Shown here: positions 15,193-23,617 of the stretch, one piece after another
How positions within the stretch are numbered: the stretch's first letter is position 1
Layout: each line of letters begins with the position of its first letter
NCBI GenBank assembly: GCA_947572415.1
Contig: CANPBT010000014.1
Span: 1 to 37,081, forward strand
Origin: an uncultured Clostridia bacterium
GTDB lineage: Bacteria > Bacillota > Clostridia > Christensenellales > Borkfalkiaceae
Reading direction: 5' to 3'
Length of the DNA: 37,081 nucleotides
Notes under the pieces: model-generated
What the model saw: only the letters and a program-made list of their open reading frames with translations
Databases searched by the model: none
What the model was told of the DNA's origin: nothing
Program-made: the position numbers and the translations under genes

Positions 15193-18100
15193 TTATTCTT
15201 TGCCCGCAAGCTTTTTATAGGTCGCAAGTTTTTCCTTTGCGGATTGCTCCGTTTTAAGGAAGAGCTCTTTGGCGACTTCTTCGCCCTGCGTCTTTGCAAG
15301 CGAGGTATATCTCGTTTCGCCTGCAAGGAAAGCCTGATAATCGCCCGTAGGGTCTTTCGAGTCAAGGCTGAACTGCTCGGTTACGGGGTTGTATCTGTAA
15401 AGAGGCCAGTAACCGCAATCTACCGCCGCCTTTTCTTCAAGCTGGCTCTTTGTCATGTTGATGCCGTGGTTGATGCAAGGCGCGTAAGCTATGATAAGCG
15501 AAGGGCCGTGGTAGGCTTCGGCTTCGGTCAAAGCTTTCAGAAGCTGAGCGGGGTTCGAGCCCATTGCAACCTGCGCCACGTAAACGTATCCGTAGGATTT
15601 TGCAATCATACCCAAATCCTTTTTCTTTACTCTCTTGCCCGCTGACGCGAACTTCGCAACCGCGCCGATGTTTGTCGACTTTGAAGCCTGACCGCCGGTG
15701 TTGGAATAAACCTCGGTATCGAGTACGAGCACGTTTACGTCTTCGCCCGAAGCGAGCACGTGGTCAAGTCCGCCGTAGCCGATATCGTATGCCCAGCCGT
15801 CGCCGCCGAAAATCCATACGGATTTTTTGGCAAGGCAATCCTGCGCGTCGAGTATTTCTTTAATGAGGGAGTAAGTTTCGATAGCTTTAACGAACGATTC
15901 GCTGGCTTCCTGACCGTCCGCGTAGTTCGTCCAGGTCTTGGCAAGCTTTGCAACCTTGCTCTTAACCGAAAGGATATCTTTCAAAAGTCTTGCGGTTTCG
16001 CTGTCGCTGTCAAGGTTTTCGTGTAAAATCTTCACGAGCTCCGCCGCGGCTTTCTTGGAAGGCTCTCTCTCTTCGAAAGCGTCGAGGTAAGCCTTGCAGG
16101 CTTTCTTTCCGTCTTCGTTGTCCCAGATTTCGAAAAGCTTTTCAACCTTGCTCTTAACCGCGTTTCTTCTTGCTGTGTATGCAAGATTCATGCCGTAGCC
16201 GAATTCCGCGTTGTCCTCGAACAGCGAGTTAGCCCATGCGGGGCCGCGACCCTGCTTGTTGGTGGTGTAGGGGCACGTAGGGGAAGAACCGCCGTAAATC
16301 GAGGAGCAGCCCGTAGCGTTTGCTATAACCATATCTTCGCCGAACAGCTGGGTTACGACCTTGACGTAAGGCGTTTCGCCGCAGCCTGCGCACGCGCCCG
16401 AGAACTCGAAGAGAGGGGTGGCGAACTGACAGCCCTTAACGGTGTCTTTCTTGAATTTGGAGGTATCGACGTCGGGAAGTTCGACTGCGAATTCCCAGTT
16501 TTTGTCCTCGCCCTTTTCAAGCGATTCGGCAAGGGGCACCATCTTTATTGCTCCGCCGTCTTTTACGGGGCAAACCGTTGCGCACACGCCGCAGCCCATA
16601 CAGTCGAGGGGAGAAACCTGCATTTTGTATTCATAGCCCGCAAGCCCGATAGCGGCTTTCGTCGTAAGGGTTTTGGGCATCTTTTCGCCGCTCTTTATAA
16701 GCGCCGGACGCAGACATGCGTGGGGGCATACGAACGAACAGCTTCCGCATTGAATACATTTTTCGGTGATGATTTCGGGTACGAGCACCGCAACGCCGCG
16801 TTTTTCGTACTTCGTCGTGCCGGTGGGTACGTGTCCGTCTGCGTTGAACTGCGAGGATTTGAGCTTGTCGCCTTCGAGGTAGAGGATAGGTTTGATAATT
16901 TCCTGATAGTACGCGTTGTCCGCGCCCTTAACCATTTCCGCGCCCTTCGTCGCTTTAGCCCACGTTTCGGGCACTTCTATTTTAATAAGGTTATCGCCCG
17001 CTGCCGCGTCGATTGCGTTGTAGTTCATCTGAACGACAGCGTCGCCCTTTCTGCCGAACGACTTCTTCGCCATATACTTCATATATTCGATAGCTTTGTC
17101 GTAGGGCATAATCTGGGGATTGACGCGGAAGAAAGCCGACTGCAATATGGTGTTGGTTCTGCCGCGCAGTCCAAGGTCGGCGGCAATCTTGATAGCGTCG
17201 ATAACGTAAAGATTGATGTGCTTTTTCGCTATATCCTGCTTAACCTTTGCGGGCAGGAAGTGCTCGAGCGCCTTAACGGTCGTCGCGTCGGTGTTGATAA
17301 GGAAGATGCCGCCCTCTTTGATATCGCTCGTCATGTCGTAACGGGTGATATACGAAGGGTTGGAGCACTGTACGAAATCGGCGGAGTCGATAAGGTATTC
17401 AGACTGAATGGGCGAGTCGCCGAAACGCAGGTGGGAAACGGTTATACCGCCCGACTTTTTCGAGTCGTAGAAGAAGTAAGCCTGCGCGTGCTTGTCCGTA
17501 TGGTCGCCGATAATTTTAATCGAGTTTTTGTTAGCGCCGACGGTACCGTCAGAGCCGAGGCCGTAGAATTTACAGCTTGTCGAGCCGGCGGGCGCCGCGT
17601 CGAATTTTTCCGAGAAATCGAGCGAAGTGTTCGTAACGTCCTCGTAAATACCGATAGTAAAGTGGTTTTTGGGTTCTTTTTCTTCGAGGTTCTTATAAAC
17701 CGCAAGTACCATGGAAGGGGTGAACTCTTTCGAGCCGAGGCCGTATCTGCCGCCGACTACCTTGATGTTGGTCACGCCTTTTTCCATAAGCGCGGAGCAA
17801 ACGTCGAGGTATAAAGGTTCGCCGAGCGAGCCGGGCTCCTTCGTTCTGTCAAGCACCGCAAGCTTTTTAACCGACCTCGGCAAAGCCGCAATGAAAGCGT
17901 CTGCAACGAAAGGTCTGTAAAGGCGTACTTTTACAAGGCCGTACTTTTTGCCCATTTTATTAAGCTTGTTTATAGACTCTTCTATAGTTTCGCAGCCAGA
18001 ACCCATACAAACGATAACTTCGTCTGCGTTGGGGTGACCGACGTAGTCGAACAGGTGATAGTTTCTGCCGCACTTTGCCGAAACGACGTCCATCATCTTC

Positions 18101-18849
18101 TGTACGATGGCGGGGGTAGCTTCATAGTAGCTGTTCGCGGTTTCTCTGTTCTGGAAGTAAGTGTCGCCGTTCTGCGCGGTGCCCTTCTGGATAGGGTGCT
18201 CGGGGTTGAGCGCGCGCGATTTGAAATCGGCTATATCGGCCGCAAGCCCTACCTTTTCGCAGATAGCCCTTATTTCGGCATAATCGTCGGCGTCGTCCCA
18301 CACGTCGATTTTGGCAACCTCGTGCGACGTTCTGAATCCGTCGAAGAAGTTTATGAAAGGAACTTTCGATTTGAGCGTGGAAAGGTGCGCTACGAGCGCA
18401 AGGTCCATAACTTCCTGCACGGAAGAGTCGCAAATCATCGCAAAGCCCGTCTGGCGGCAGGCCATTACGTCGGCGTGGTCGCCGAATATGTTCAAAGAGT
18501 GTGCGGCAAGCGCGCGCGCCGATACGTGCATAACCATAGGCATAAGCTCGCCCGAGATTTTGTACATATTCGGTATCATAAGTAAAAGCCCCTGCGACGC
18601 CGTGTAAGTAGTCGTCAGCGCGCCCGCGCAAAGCGACCCGTGAACCGCGCCGGCGGCTCCGCCCTCAGACTGCATTTCTGCAATCTTAACTTTCTGACCC
18701 CACATGTTCGTTCTGCCTGCGGTCGCCCATTCGTCCGCGACTTCCGCCATAGGCGAAGAGGGGGTAATGGGATAAATTGCCGCTACTTCGGAAAAGGCGT
18801 AAGCAACATGGCTGGCGGCGGTATTGCCGTCGATAGTCAATTTTTTCAT
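15193..18849 (-). CDS. nifJ: Pyruvate:ferredoxin (flavodoxin) oxidoreductase
   Basis: The enzyme decarboxylates pyruvate to acetyl-CoA and CO2 and passes electrons to ferredoxin. All domains are in one chain of 1218 residues, the usual single-subunit form. The N-terminal pyruvate-binding part shows YPITPSSPMAEVADEWA. Two [4Fe-4S] ferredoxin motifs follow: CIQCGSCSFVCPHAC and CMGCGVCATVCPVKD. A further cluster-binding CAGCGETPY precedes the thiamine-diphosphate domain with GGDGWAYDIGYGGLDH and LDTEVYSNTGGQASKST. I chose ATG 18849 rather than TTG 18852 because it lies 7 nt from a strong GGAGG. A promoter is at 18915-18943. Large open frames antisense to the gene (for example 16720-17814) are shadows. 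Confidence 0.97.
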   Translation of the reverse strand: MKKLTIDGNTAASHVAYAFSEVAAIYPITPSSPMAEVADEWATAGRTNMWGQKVKIAEMQSEGGAAGAVHGSLCAGALTTTYTASQGLLLMIPNMYKISGELMPMVMHVSARALAAHSLNIFGDHADVMACRQTGFAMICDSSVQEVMDLALVAHLSTLKSKVPFINFFDGFRTSHEVAKIDVWDDADDYAEIRAICEKVGLAADIADFKSRALNPEHPIQKGTAQNGDTYFQNRETANSYYEATPAIVQKMMDVVSAKCGRNYHLFDYVGHPNADEVIVCMGSGCETIEESINKLNKMGKKYGLVKVRLYRPFVADAFIAALPRSVKKLAVLDRTKEPGSLGEPLYLDVCSALMEKGVTNIKVVGGRYGLGSKEFTPSMVLAVYKNLEEKEPKNHFTIGIYEDVTNTSLDFSEKFDAAPAGSTSCKFYGLGSDGTVGANKNSIKIIGDHTDKHAQAYFFYDSKKSGGITVSHLRFGDSPIQSEYLIDSADFVQCSNPSYITRYDMTSDIKEGGIFLINTDATTVKALEHFLPAKVKQDIAKKHINLYVIDAIKIAADLGLRGRTNTILQSAFFRVNPQIMPYDKAIEYMKYMAKKSFGRKGDAVVQMNYNAIDAAAGDNLIKIEVPETWAKATKGAEMVKGADNAYYQEIIKPILYLEGDKLKSSQFNADGHVPTGTTKYEKRGVAVLVPEIITEKCIQCGSCSFVCPHACLRPALIKSGEKMPKTLTTKAAIGLAGYEYKMQVSPLDCMGCGVCATVCPVKDGGAIKMVPLAESLEKGEDKNWEFAVELPDVDTSKFKKDTVKGCQFATPLFEFSGACAGCGETPYVKVVTQLFGEDMVIANATGCSSIYGGSSPTCPYTTNKQGRGPAWANSLFEDNAEFGYGMNLAYTARRNAVKSKVEKLFEIWDNEDGKKACKAYLDAFEEREPSKKAAAELVKILHENLDSDSETARLLKDILSVKSKVAKLAKTWTNYADGQEASESFVKAIETYSLIKEILDAQDCLAKKSVWIFGGDGWAYDIGYGGLDHVLASGEDVNVLVLDTEVYSNTGGQASKSTNIGAVAKFASAGKRVKKKDLGMIAKSYGYVYVAQVAMGSNPAQLLKALTEAEAYHGPSLIIAYAPCINHGINMTKSQLEEKAAVDCGYWPLYRYNPVTEQFSLDSKDPTGDYQAFLAGETRYTSLAKTQGEEVAKELFLKTEQSAKEKLATYKKLAGKE

Positions 18850-18887
18850 CAAAAAACCTCCGATAATAATTTTTCGTAATTGTTGTA

Positions 18888-18908
18888 AGTGTGCAAATAT
18901 TTCACACT
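18888..18908. promoter_or_regulatory. Palindromic operator candidate at the nifJ start site
   Basis: AGTGTG (18888-18893) and CACACT (18903-18908) face each other around C-AAATATTT. The site lies just downstream of the nifJ -10, where a bound repressor would block transcription. It resembles, with one extra base, the TGTGAAATATTTCACA type of site bound by Rex- or CRP/FNR-family regulators; the binding protein is unknown. Confidence 0.5.
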
Positions 18909-18914
18909 CATTTA

Positions 18915-18943
18915 ATTATACTTCAAAACCCTTTAAAAGTCAA
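18915..18943 (-). promoter_or_regulatory. Promoter of nifJ (TTGACT-17-TATAAT)
   Basis: On the minus strand the -35 TTGACT is at 18938-18943 and the -10 TATAAT at 18915-18920, spacer 17 nt. The start should be near 18908, leaving a leader of about 60 nt. Confidence 0.8.
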
Positions 18944-19006
18944 TACGCATAATTGATATATTTACAAAAATTCAACTAAAATTTTTCACGCCCGTCACAT
19001 AAATTG

Positions 19007-19035
19007 TTGTTAAAAATTTTTTTTAATGTTATAAT
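19007..19035 (+). promoter_or_regulatory. Promoter of ecfA (TTGTTA-17-TATAAT), apparently leaderless
   Basis: The -35 TTGTTA is at 19007-19012 and the -10 TATAAT at 19030-19035, spacer 17 nt. Only six bases separate the -10 from ATG 19042, so transcription should begin at or within a base or two of the start codon. No Shine-Dalgarno is visible. Confidence 0.65.
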
Positions 19036-19041
19036 TTTACT

Positions 19042-20874
19042 ATGACCGAATTAAGCGAAAACGTAATAAGTTTCGAAAACGTAAAATTTTCATATTCCGG
19101 CTCGGACGGGGTTTATGCGGTAAACGGAGTAAACCTCGAAGTCGGGCGCGGCGAGTTTTTGTCCGTAATAGGCCATAACGGCAGCGGGAAATCCACGCTT
19201 GCAAGGCTTATCAACGGGCTTTTGGAAGCGGACAGCGGGAAGATAACAGTATTCGGAATGGACGTTGCGGAGGGCAAAAACTCAATAGAAATACGCAAGC
19301 GCGTCGGTATCGTTTTCCAGAACCCCGACAACCAGATGGTCGCTTCCATCGTCGAGGACGACGTTGCTTTCGGGCCCGAAAACCTCGGCGTTCCGCGCTC
19401 GGAAATAGGCGAAAGGATAGACTGGGCGCTCAGGGCGGTGGGCATGGACGAATTCCGTCATTCCACGCCGACGCGGCTTTCGGGAGGGCAGAAGCAGCGT
19501 ATTGCCGTTGCGGGCGTGCTCGCGATTAAGCCGGAAATAATCATTCTCGACGAGTCGACCGCCATGCTCGACCCGAAGGGCAGGCGCGAAGTTATAGAGG
19601 TAGTGCAAAAGCTTAACAAGGAAGAGGGTATGACGGTAATACTCATTACCCACTTTATGGAGGAGGCTTTGCTTGCCGACCGCACCATAGTTATGAACAG
19701 GGGCGAAATCGTGCTGTCGGGCACCCCGGAAGAAATTTTCGAAAACGGCGACAAGCTCGAAGCGTACAACCTCTGTCTGCCGAAAATCACCGAAATAATA
19801 AATTCGCTCAACGAAGCGGGTATGAACCTTAAAAACGTACTCCGCCCCGAAGAGCTCGCCGAGGAAATATCCGAAAGCTTTAAATCGAAAGGGATAACTT
19901 CGGCGGAGTCCTCGCCCGCGACGTTTTCAGAAAATCTTTGTACGGGCGAATGGGATATAGATATAAAGAACCTTACTTTCACGTACTCGAAAAAATCGCC
20001 GTTTGCGACCAAAGCGCTCAACGGCATTGACCTTCATATCGCCGAGGGCGAGTTTTTCGGCATTATAGGTCATACCGGCAGCGGAAAATCCACGCTCGTG
20101 CAGCACCTGAACGCGCTCATAAAGCTGCCGCAGGCGGGGAAAAAATTCAAAAAGAAAAAGGTGAAAAAGGGTCAGCCCAAACCGGTGCTGCCGTCCATAA
20201 CGGTCGGCAGGTTTAACCTTGCCGACAAAAAGTGCGATTTCCGTGCGCTGCGCGCGTCGGTGGGTATGGTTTTTCAGTACCCGGAGTATCAGTTGTTTGC
20301 GGAAAGCGTGTTCGCGGACGTAGCGTTCGGGTTCAAAAATTTCAATAAGCTGGCTACCGCGGAAGAGGCGGAAAAGGCTGTAAGGGAAAGCATAGAGATT
20401 GTCGGGCTCGACTATAACGAGGTTAAGGACAAGTCCCCGTTCGATTTGTCGGGCGGGCAGAAACGGCGCGTCGCAATCGCAGGCGTAATCGTCACCCGTC
20501 CGGAAATACTTATCCTCGACGAACCCGCGGCGGGGCTCGACCCGCTCGGCAAAAAAGAGATAATGGAGCTTTTGCACAAGCTCCACCGCGAGTGGTGCAA
20601 AACCGTAATAATAGTTTCGCACGATATGGATGAAATTGCGGAAAACTGCACGCGCGCCGCCGTTCTTTCGGGCGGCGGGGTGGTTTCGTGCGATTCGCCG
20701 TCGGCGCTGTTTTCCGAGCGGGATAAGCTGTTGTCGCTCGGGCTGGACGTGCCGCTGACGTCCAAACTTTGCGACGGGCTCGAAAGGTCGGGCATAACCG
20801 TGCGCTGCGATTGCACCGCGGCTGATTTTGCGGCAAAGGTAAAGGAAATTTACGGAGGGCGCGCCGATGCTTAA
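19042..20874 (+). CDS. ecfA: Fused EcfA1-EcfA2 ATPase of an energy-coupling factor transporter
   Basis: Two ABC ATPases that are normally separate proteins of 270-290 residues lie in one 610-residue frame. The first half (about 1-275) has Walker A GHNGSGKST, signature LSGGQKQR and Walker B IIILDESTAMLDP. The second (about 305-610) has GHTGSGKST, LSGGQKRR and ILILDEPAAGLDP. The linker at about 276-305 is polar. The second domain also carries a lysine-rich insert (KKFKKKKVKKGQPK) just after Walker A. With EcfT they form the shared module that powers uptake of vitamins or metals by S-components, none of which is in the window. It overlaps ecfT by 8 nt. No stop codon interrupts the join, so fusion is real in this sequence. 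Confidence 0.93.
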   Translation: MTELSENVISFENVKFSYSGSDGVYAVNGVNLEVGRGEFLSVIGHNGSGKSTLARLINGLLEADSGKITVFGMDVAEGKNSIEIRKRVGIVFQNPDNQMVASIVEDDVAFGPENLGVPRSEIGERIDWALRAVGMDEFRHSTPTRLSGGQKQRIAVAGVLAIKPEIIILDESTAMLDPKGRREVIEVVQKLNKEEGMTVILITHFMEEALLADRTIVMNRGEIVLSGTPEEIFENGDKLEAYNLCLPKITEIINSLNEAGMNLKNVLRPEELAEEISESFKSKGITSAESSPATFSENLCTGEWDIDIKNLTFTYSKKSPFATKALNGIDLHIAEGEFFGIIGHTGSGKSTLVQHLNALIKLPQAGKKFKKKKVKKGQPKPVLPSITVGRFNLADKKCDFRALRASVGMVFQYPEYQLFAESVFADVAFGFKNFNKLATAEEAEKAVRESIEIVGLDYNEVKDKSPFDLSGGQKRRVAIAGVIVTRPEILILDEPAAGLDPLGKKEIMELLHKLHREWCKTVIIVSHDMDEIAENCTRAAVLSGGGVVSCDSPSALFSERDKLLSLGLDVPLTSKLCDGLERSGITVRCDCTAADFAAKVKEIYGGRADA

Positions 20875-21712
20875 CGACGTAACTTTCGGGCAGTACTACC
20901 CCGCGAAATCCTTTATGCACAAATCCGACCCGAGGATTAAGCTTTTAGCGCTGATTGCATACATCGTCGCGCTGTTTCTCGCAAAAAATTTCTACGGGCT
21001 TGCCGCATGCGCGCTCGTTCTGATTTTTGCGGTGATATTTTCGCGCGTGCCGCTCGGCAGCGTGCTGCGCTCTGTCAAGGCGATAATTTTCCTTCTTGTG
21101 TTTACCGCGGTTTTAAACCTGTTTTTCCACGGCGGCGAGCATCTTCTCGTACACTGGGGCATAATAAAAATTTATCGCGAGGGGATAATTTTTACGGTAT
21201 TTTTCGTATTAAGGTTGTTTTTCCTTGTAATGGGTTCGGCGCTTTTGACGCTTACAACCACGCCGGTAGAGCTTACAGACGGAATCGAAAGCCTTTTGAC
21301 CCCGCTCAAATGGGTGCGCTTCCCCGTGCACGAGCTCGCGCTCATTATGTCGATAGCGCTGCGCTTTATACCCACGCTCATAGACGAAACAAACCGCATT
21401 ATCGCCGCGCAGAAGGCGCGCGGCGCGGATTTCGAGAGCGGAAACATATTCAAGAGAATAAAGGCGATAGTGCCCGTGCTTATCCCCCTACTGATAAGCG
21501 CTTTCCGCCGCGCGGAGGAGCTGGGCGACGCGATGGACGCAAGATGCTATTCCGCTACGAAAAACAGAACAAAGTACAAAAAGCTCAGGTTCGGCTGGCG
21601 CGACCTCATAATATTTTTGACGTTCGCCTCTCTGATTACGGGGGTAGTGCTGTTCAATATCTACGCCGCCGAAATTTTTCCGCAGATATACGAATACATT
21701 AAATTAAGTTAA
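20867..21712 (+). CDS. ecfT: Energy-coupling factor transporter transmembrane protein EcfT
   Basis: The membrane scaffold of the ECF transporter joins the ATPases to the substrate-binding S-component. The 281 residues start with the typical HKSDPRIKLLALIAYIVALF and contain about five hydrophobic segments, with a last one near the C-terminus. The two coupling-helix motifs with an Ala-Arg pair are visible as QKARGADF and AMDARCYS; these touch the ATPases. The Shine-Dalgarno ACGGAGGG lies inside the 3' end of ecfA. The ATG of truA follows immediately after the stop. Confidence 0.94.
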   Translation: MLNDVTFGQYYPAKSFMHKSDPRIKLLALIAYIVALFLAKNFYGLAACALVLIFAVIFSRVPLGSVLRSVKAIIFLLVFTAVLNLFFHGGEHLLVHWGIIKIYREGIIFTVFFVLRLFFLVMGSALLTLTTTPVELTDGIESLLTPLKWVRFPVHELALIMSIALRFIPTLIDETNRIIAAQKARGADFESGNIFKRIKAIVPVLIPLLISAFRRAEELGDAMDARCYSATKNRTKYKKLRFGWRDLIIFLTFASLITGVVLFNIYAAEIFPQIYEYIKLS

Positions 21713-22471
21713 ATGAGATATGCGTTACTTGTCGCCTACGACGGAACGAACTACGGCGGCTGGCAGATACAAAAAAATACGTTGACGGTGCAGGAAGTGC
21801 TTACGGACGCGTTGGAAAAAACGCTCGGCTGCCGCGTTGCCGTCACGGCGAGCGGCAGGACGGACAGCGGAGTCCATGCCGCGGGTCAGGTATGCCATTT
21901 CGACGCGCAAACCTCGATTCCTGCGGAAAAGTTTGCCGACGCGCTCAATTTCAGGCTTCCGCGCGATATTTCCGTATTGAAGTCGGCGGCCGCGCCCGAC
22001 GTGTTCGACTGCTCCCGCGGAGCGAAAAAAAAGACGTATTGCTACCGCGTATATCTTTCCTCGCACATAAGCCCTTTAAAGGACAGATACGCAGAGCGGG
22101 TGAATTATCCCGTGGATTTGAACAAGCTTAAATCCGCGGCGAAAATGTTCGAGGGCGAGCACGATTTCAAGGCGTATTGCGCCTCGGGCTCGCAGGTTAA
22201 AACCACCGTGCGCGAAATTTATTCGATAGAAGTTAAAACGGGCGAAACGATAGGCAGTACTGACGTCGGGATTTACGTTACGGGCAACGGGTTTTTGTAC
22301 AATATGGTACGCACGCTTGCGGGCACCATGCTGTATTTCGCGGCGGGCAGACTTTCCGAAGCCGATATATTACGCTCGCTTGAAAGGGGCGACAGAAGCT
22401 CCGTCGGCAAAACCATGCCGGCAAAGGGGCTGACCCTCGAAAGCGTGGATTACGGCTTCGAACTGTTTTAA
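21713..22471 (+). CDS. truA: tRNA pseudouridine(38-40) synthase
   Basis: TruA isomerises U38-U40 in the anticodon arm of tRNA. The protein has 252 residues. It shows AYDGTNYGGWQIQ at the N-terminus, the catalytic Asp51 in GRTDSGVHA, NFRLPRDI, HDFKAYCASGS and GNGFLYNMVRTLAGTM. The gene starts directly after the ecfT stop, the ecfA-ecfT-truA order common in Bacillota. No Shine-Dalgarno is obvious, and translation probably continues from ecfT by coupling. Confidence 0.96.
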   Translation: MRYALLVAYDGTNYGGWQIQKNTLTVQEVLTDALEKTLGCRVAVTASGRTDSGVHAAGQVCHFDAQTSIPAEKFADALNFRLPRDISVLKSAAAPDVFDCSRGAKKKTYCYRVYLSSHISPLKDRYAERVNYPVDLNKLKSAAKMFEGEHDFKAYCASGSQVKTTVREIYSIEVKTGETIGSTDVGIYVTGNGFLYNMVRTLAGTMLYFAAGRLSEADILRSLERGDRSSVGKTMPAKGLTLESVDYGFELF

Positions 22472-22482
22472 ACAAAATTATA

Positions 22483-22531
22483 GGCTTCCCCTATGGGGGA
22501 GCTCCGCGTAGCTTGCGTAGCGGTGATGAGG
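22483..22531 (+). repeat. Single copy of the GGATGAGG-type intergenic repeat
   Basis: It begins GGCTTCCCCTATGGGGGAG and ends GCGGTGATGAGG. The middle contains a second small stem (CCGCGTAGC, GCGTAGCGG). It lies 12 nt after truA and is a diverged relative of the 13867 and 15137 copies. The rest of the 191-nt gap up to 22662 is AT-rich; I see no convincing promoter or terminator in it. Confidence 0.55.
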
Positions 22532-22662
22532 TACATTTTTTACGATATTTTCACATAACCGTTTTATTTTTTACAATTTGCGATAATAAAATAGTACAAG
22601 ACAGATATGTAAGCTGTAATAAATTTTAAGGTATAACAGCTTGCCTGAACAGGGGAGAGTTT

Positions 22663-23508
22663 ATGGACTTTTTTGAATACGCGAATATGGCGCGTATGTT
22701 TGCAAACACAATCTGGGTACAGTTTCTCGTAGGCGGGCTTTGTTTTGCGATAGTGTTTGTTTTTCAGGCGGTCGCATTGTTTACGATTGCTTCCCGCGAG
22801 GGGTACAAAAACAAATGGATGGCGTTCGTGCCCTTCTTAAACACCTATTATATAGGCGTTTGCGCGCAGAAAAACAAGTTTTACAATATCGACACCAAAA
22901 AGATAGGTATTACGGCGGCGGTTTTCGAAGCGGTTATTTTCACCCTTTTCGTGGTGTATTACGTCGCGTGCTTTAAAGTAATCGATTACGAGCATTCGAG
23001 GATTGTGGAGTCTGTTTTCGGCAGCGCATTCGAAGAATACTATCTCGAAGGCGTTCCCGCAAATTTAAAGTGGGCGGAGTGGATGTATTACTATATGGGT
23101 ACGTACGTGCTCAATATCCTCAATATTTTCTACCTCTTGTTGGAGCTGTGTCTTCTCATATGTTTTTTCCAGACCTACGCAGTACGCAGATACGTTCTTT
23201 TCACCGTCACCAGCGTGTTATTCCCCATTCAGGGCATACTTTTCTTCGTCGTACGAGGCAACAAGGGCGTTAACTATAAGGAATTTTTGCGCGCGGAGCA
23301 GGCGAGGCAGTATGCAGCGTATCAGCAGTACCAGCAGCAGTTCAACCGTAATCCTTACAACGGTAACCCCTATAATCAGAACCCGTACGGGCAGAACGGT
23401 TACGACAGACCACCGCAGGGCGGCTCCTCCCGTCAGCCCGACGACCCTTTCTCGGATTTGGGCGGCCCCGACGGCGGAGGCGGCTCGCCTTTCGACGATT
23501 TCAATTAA
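22663..23508 (+). CDS. Multi-pass membrane protein with Asn/Gln/Pro/Gly-rich C-terminal tail, function unknown
   Basis: I do not recognise this gene as a named family with confidence. The 281 residues contain hydrophobic segments at about 16-42, 83-105, 145-170 and 178-198. Between the first two is REGYKNKWMAFVPFLNTYYIG, reminiscent of the short conserved box in small integral membrane proteins whose helices flank a G-x-x-x-W-x-x-x-P-F/Y-N motif. From about residue 212 the chain is low complexity: AYQQYQQQFNRNPYNGNPYN, repeated NPY units, then a Gly/Asp-rich end. The tail should be cytoplasmic or extracellular and unstructured. The Shine-Dalgarno GGGGAGAG precedes the ATG. It is monocistronic, with a terminator at 23519-23548. 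Confidence 0.8.
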   Translation: MDFFEYANMARMFANTIWVQFLVGGLCFAIVFVFQAVALFTIASREGYKNKWMAFVPFLNTYYIGVCAQKNKFYNIDTKKIGITAAVFEAVIFTLFVVYYVACFKVIDYEHSRIVESVFGSAFEEYYLEGVPANLKWAEWMYYYMGTYVLNILNIFYLLLELCLLICFFQTYAVRRYVLFTVTSVLFPIQGILFFVVRGNKGVNYKEFLRAEQARQYAAYQQYQQQFNRNPYNGNPYNQNPYGQNGYDRPPQGGSSRQPDDPFSDLGGPDGGGGSPFDDFN

Positions 23509-23518
23509 ATCAGGTTTT

Positions 23519-23548
23519 AAAAAGGCGCGAAAAACCGCGCCTTTTTTT
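23519..23548 (+). terminator. Intrinsic terminator after the membrane protein gene
   Basis: AAAAAGGCGCG (23519-23529) pairs with CGCGCCTTTTT (23536-23546) across an AAAAAC loop, followed by further T. Confidence 0.9.
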
Positions 23549-23549
23549 G

Positions 23550-23578
23550 TTGCCTGCGCCGTCTGTAAGTGATATAAT
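23550..23578 (+). promoter_or_regulatory. Promoter of mnmE (TTGCCT-17-TATAAT) followed by a small dyad
   Basis: The -35 TTGCCT is at 23550-23555 and the -10 TATAAT at 23573-23578, spacer 17 nt. A dyad AAGTATA-ACT-TATACTT (23581-23597) covers the expected start site and could be an operator. The Shine-Dalgarno GGAGGGG is just before ATG 23618. Confidence 0.75.
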
Positions 23579-23617
23579 ATAAGTATAACTTATACTTTAA
23601 AACAATTCGGAGGGGTT

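Noticed and set aside
16720..17814. 364-codon frame antisense to nifJ
   Set aside because: It opposes a certain gene, has biased Arg/Val-rich composition, no ribosome site and no recognised motif.
18850..18852. TTG start for nifJ
   Set aside because: The adjacent ATG 18849 has better spacing to the GGAGG.
22540..22662. Promoter for the unrecognised membrane-protein gene
   Set aside because: TTTACA at 22570-22575 and TATAAC at 22632-22637 exist, but no pair has proper spacing, so no promoter is called.
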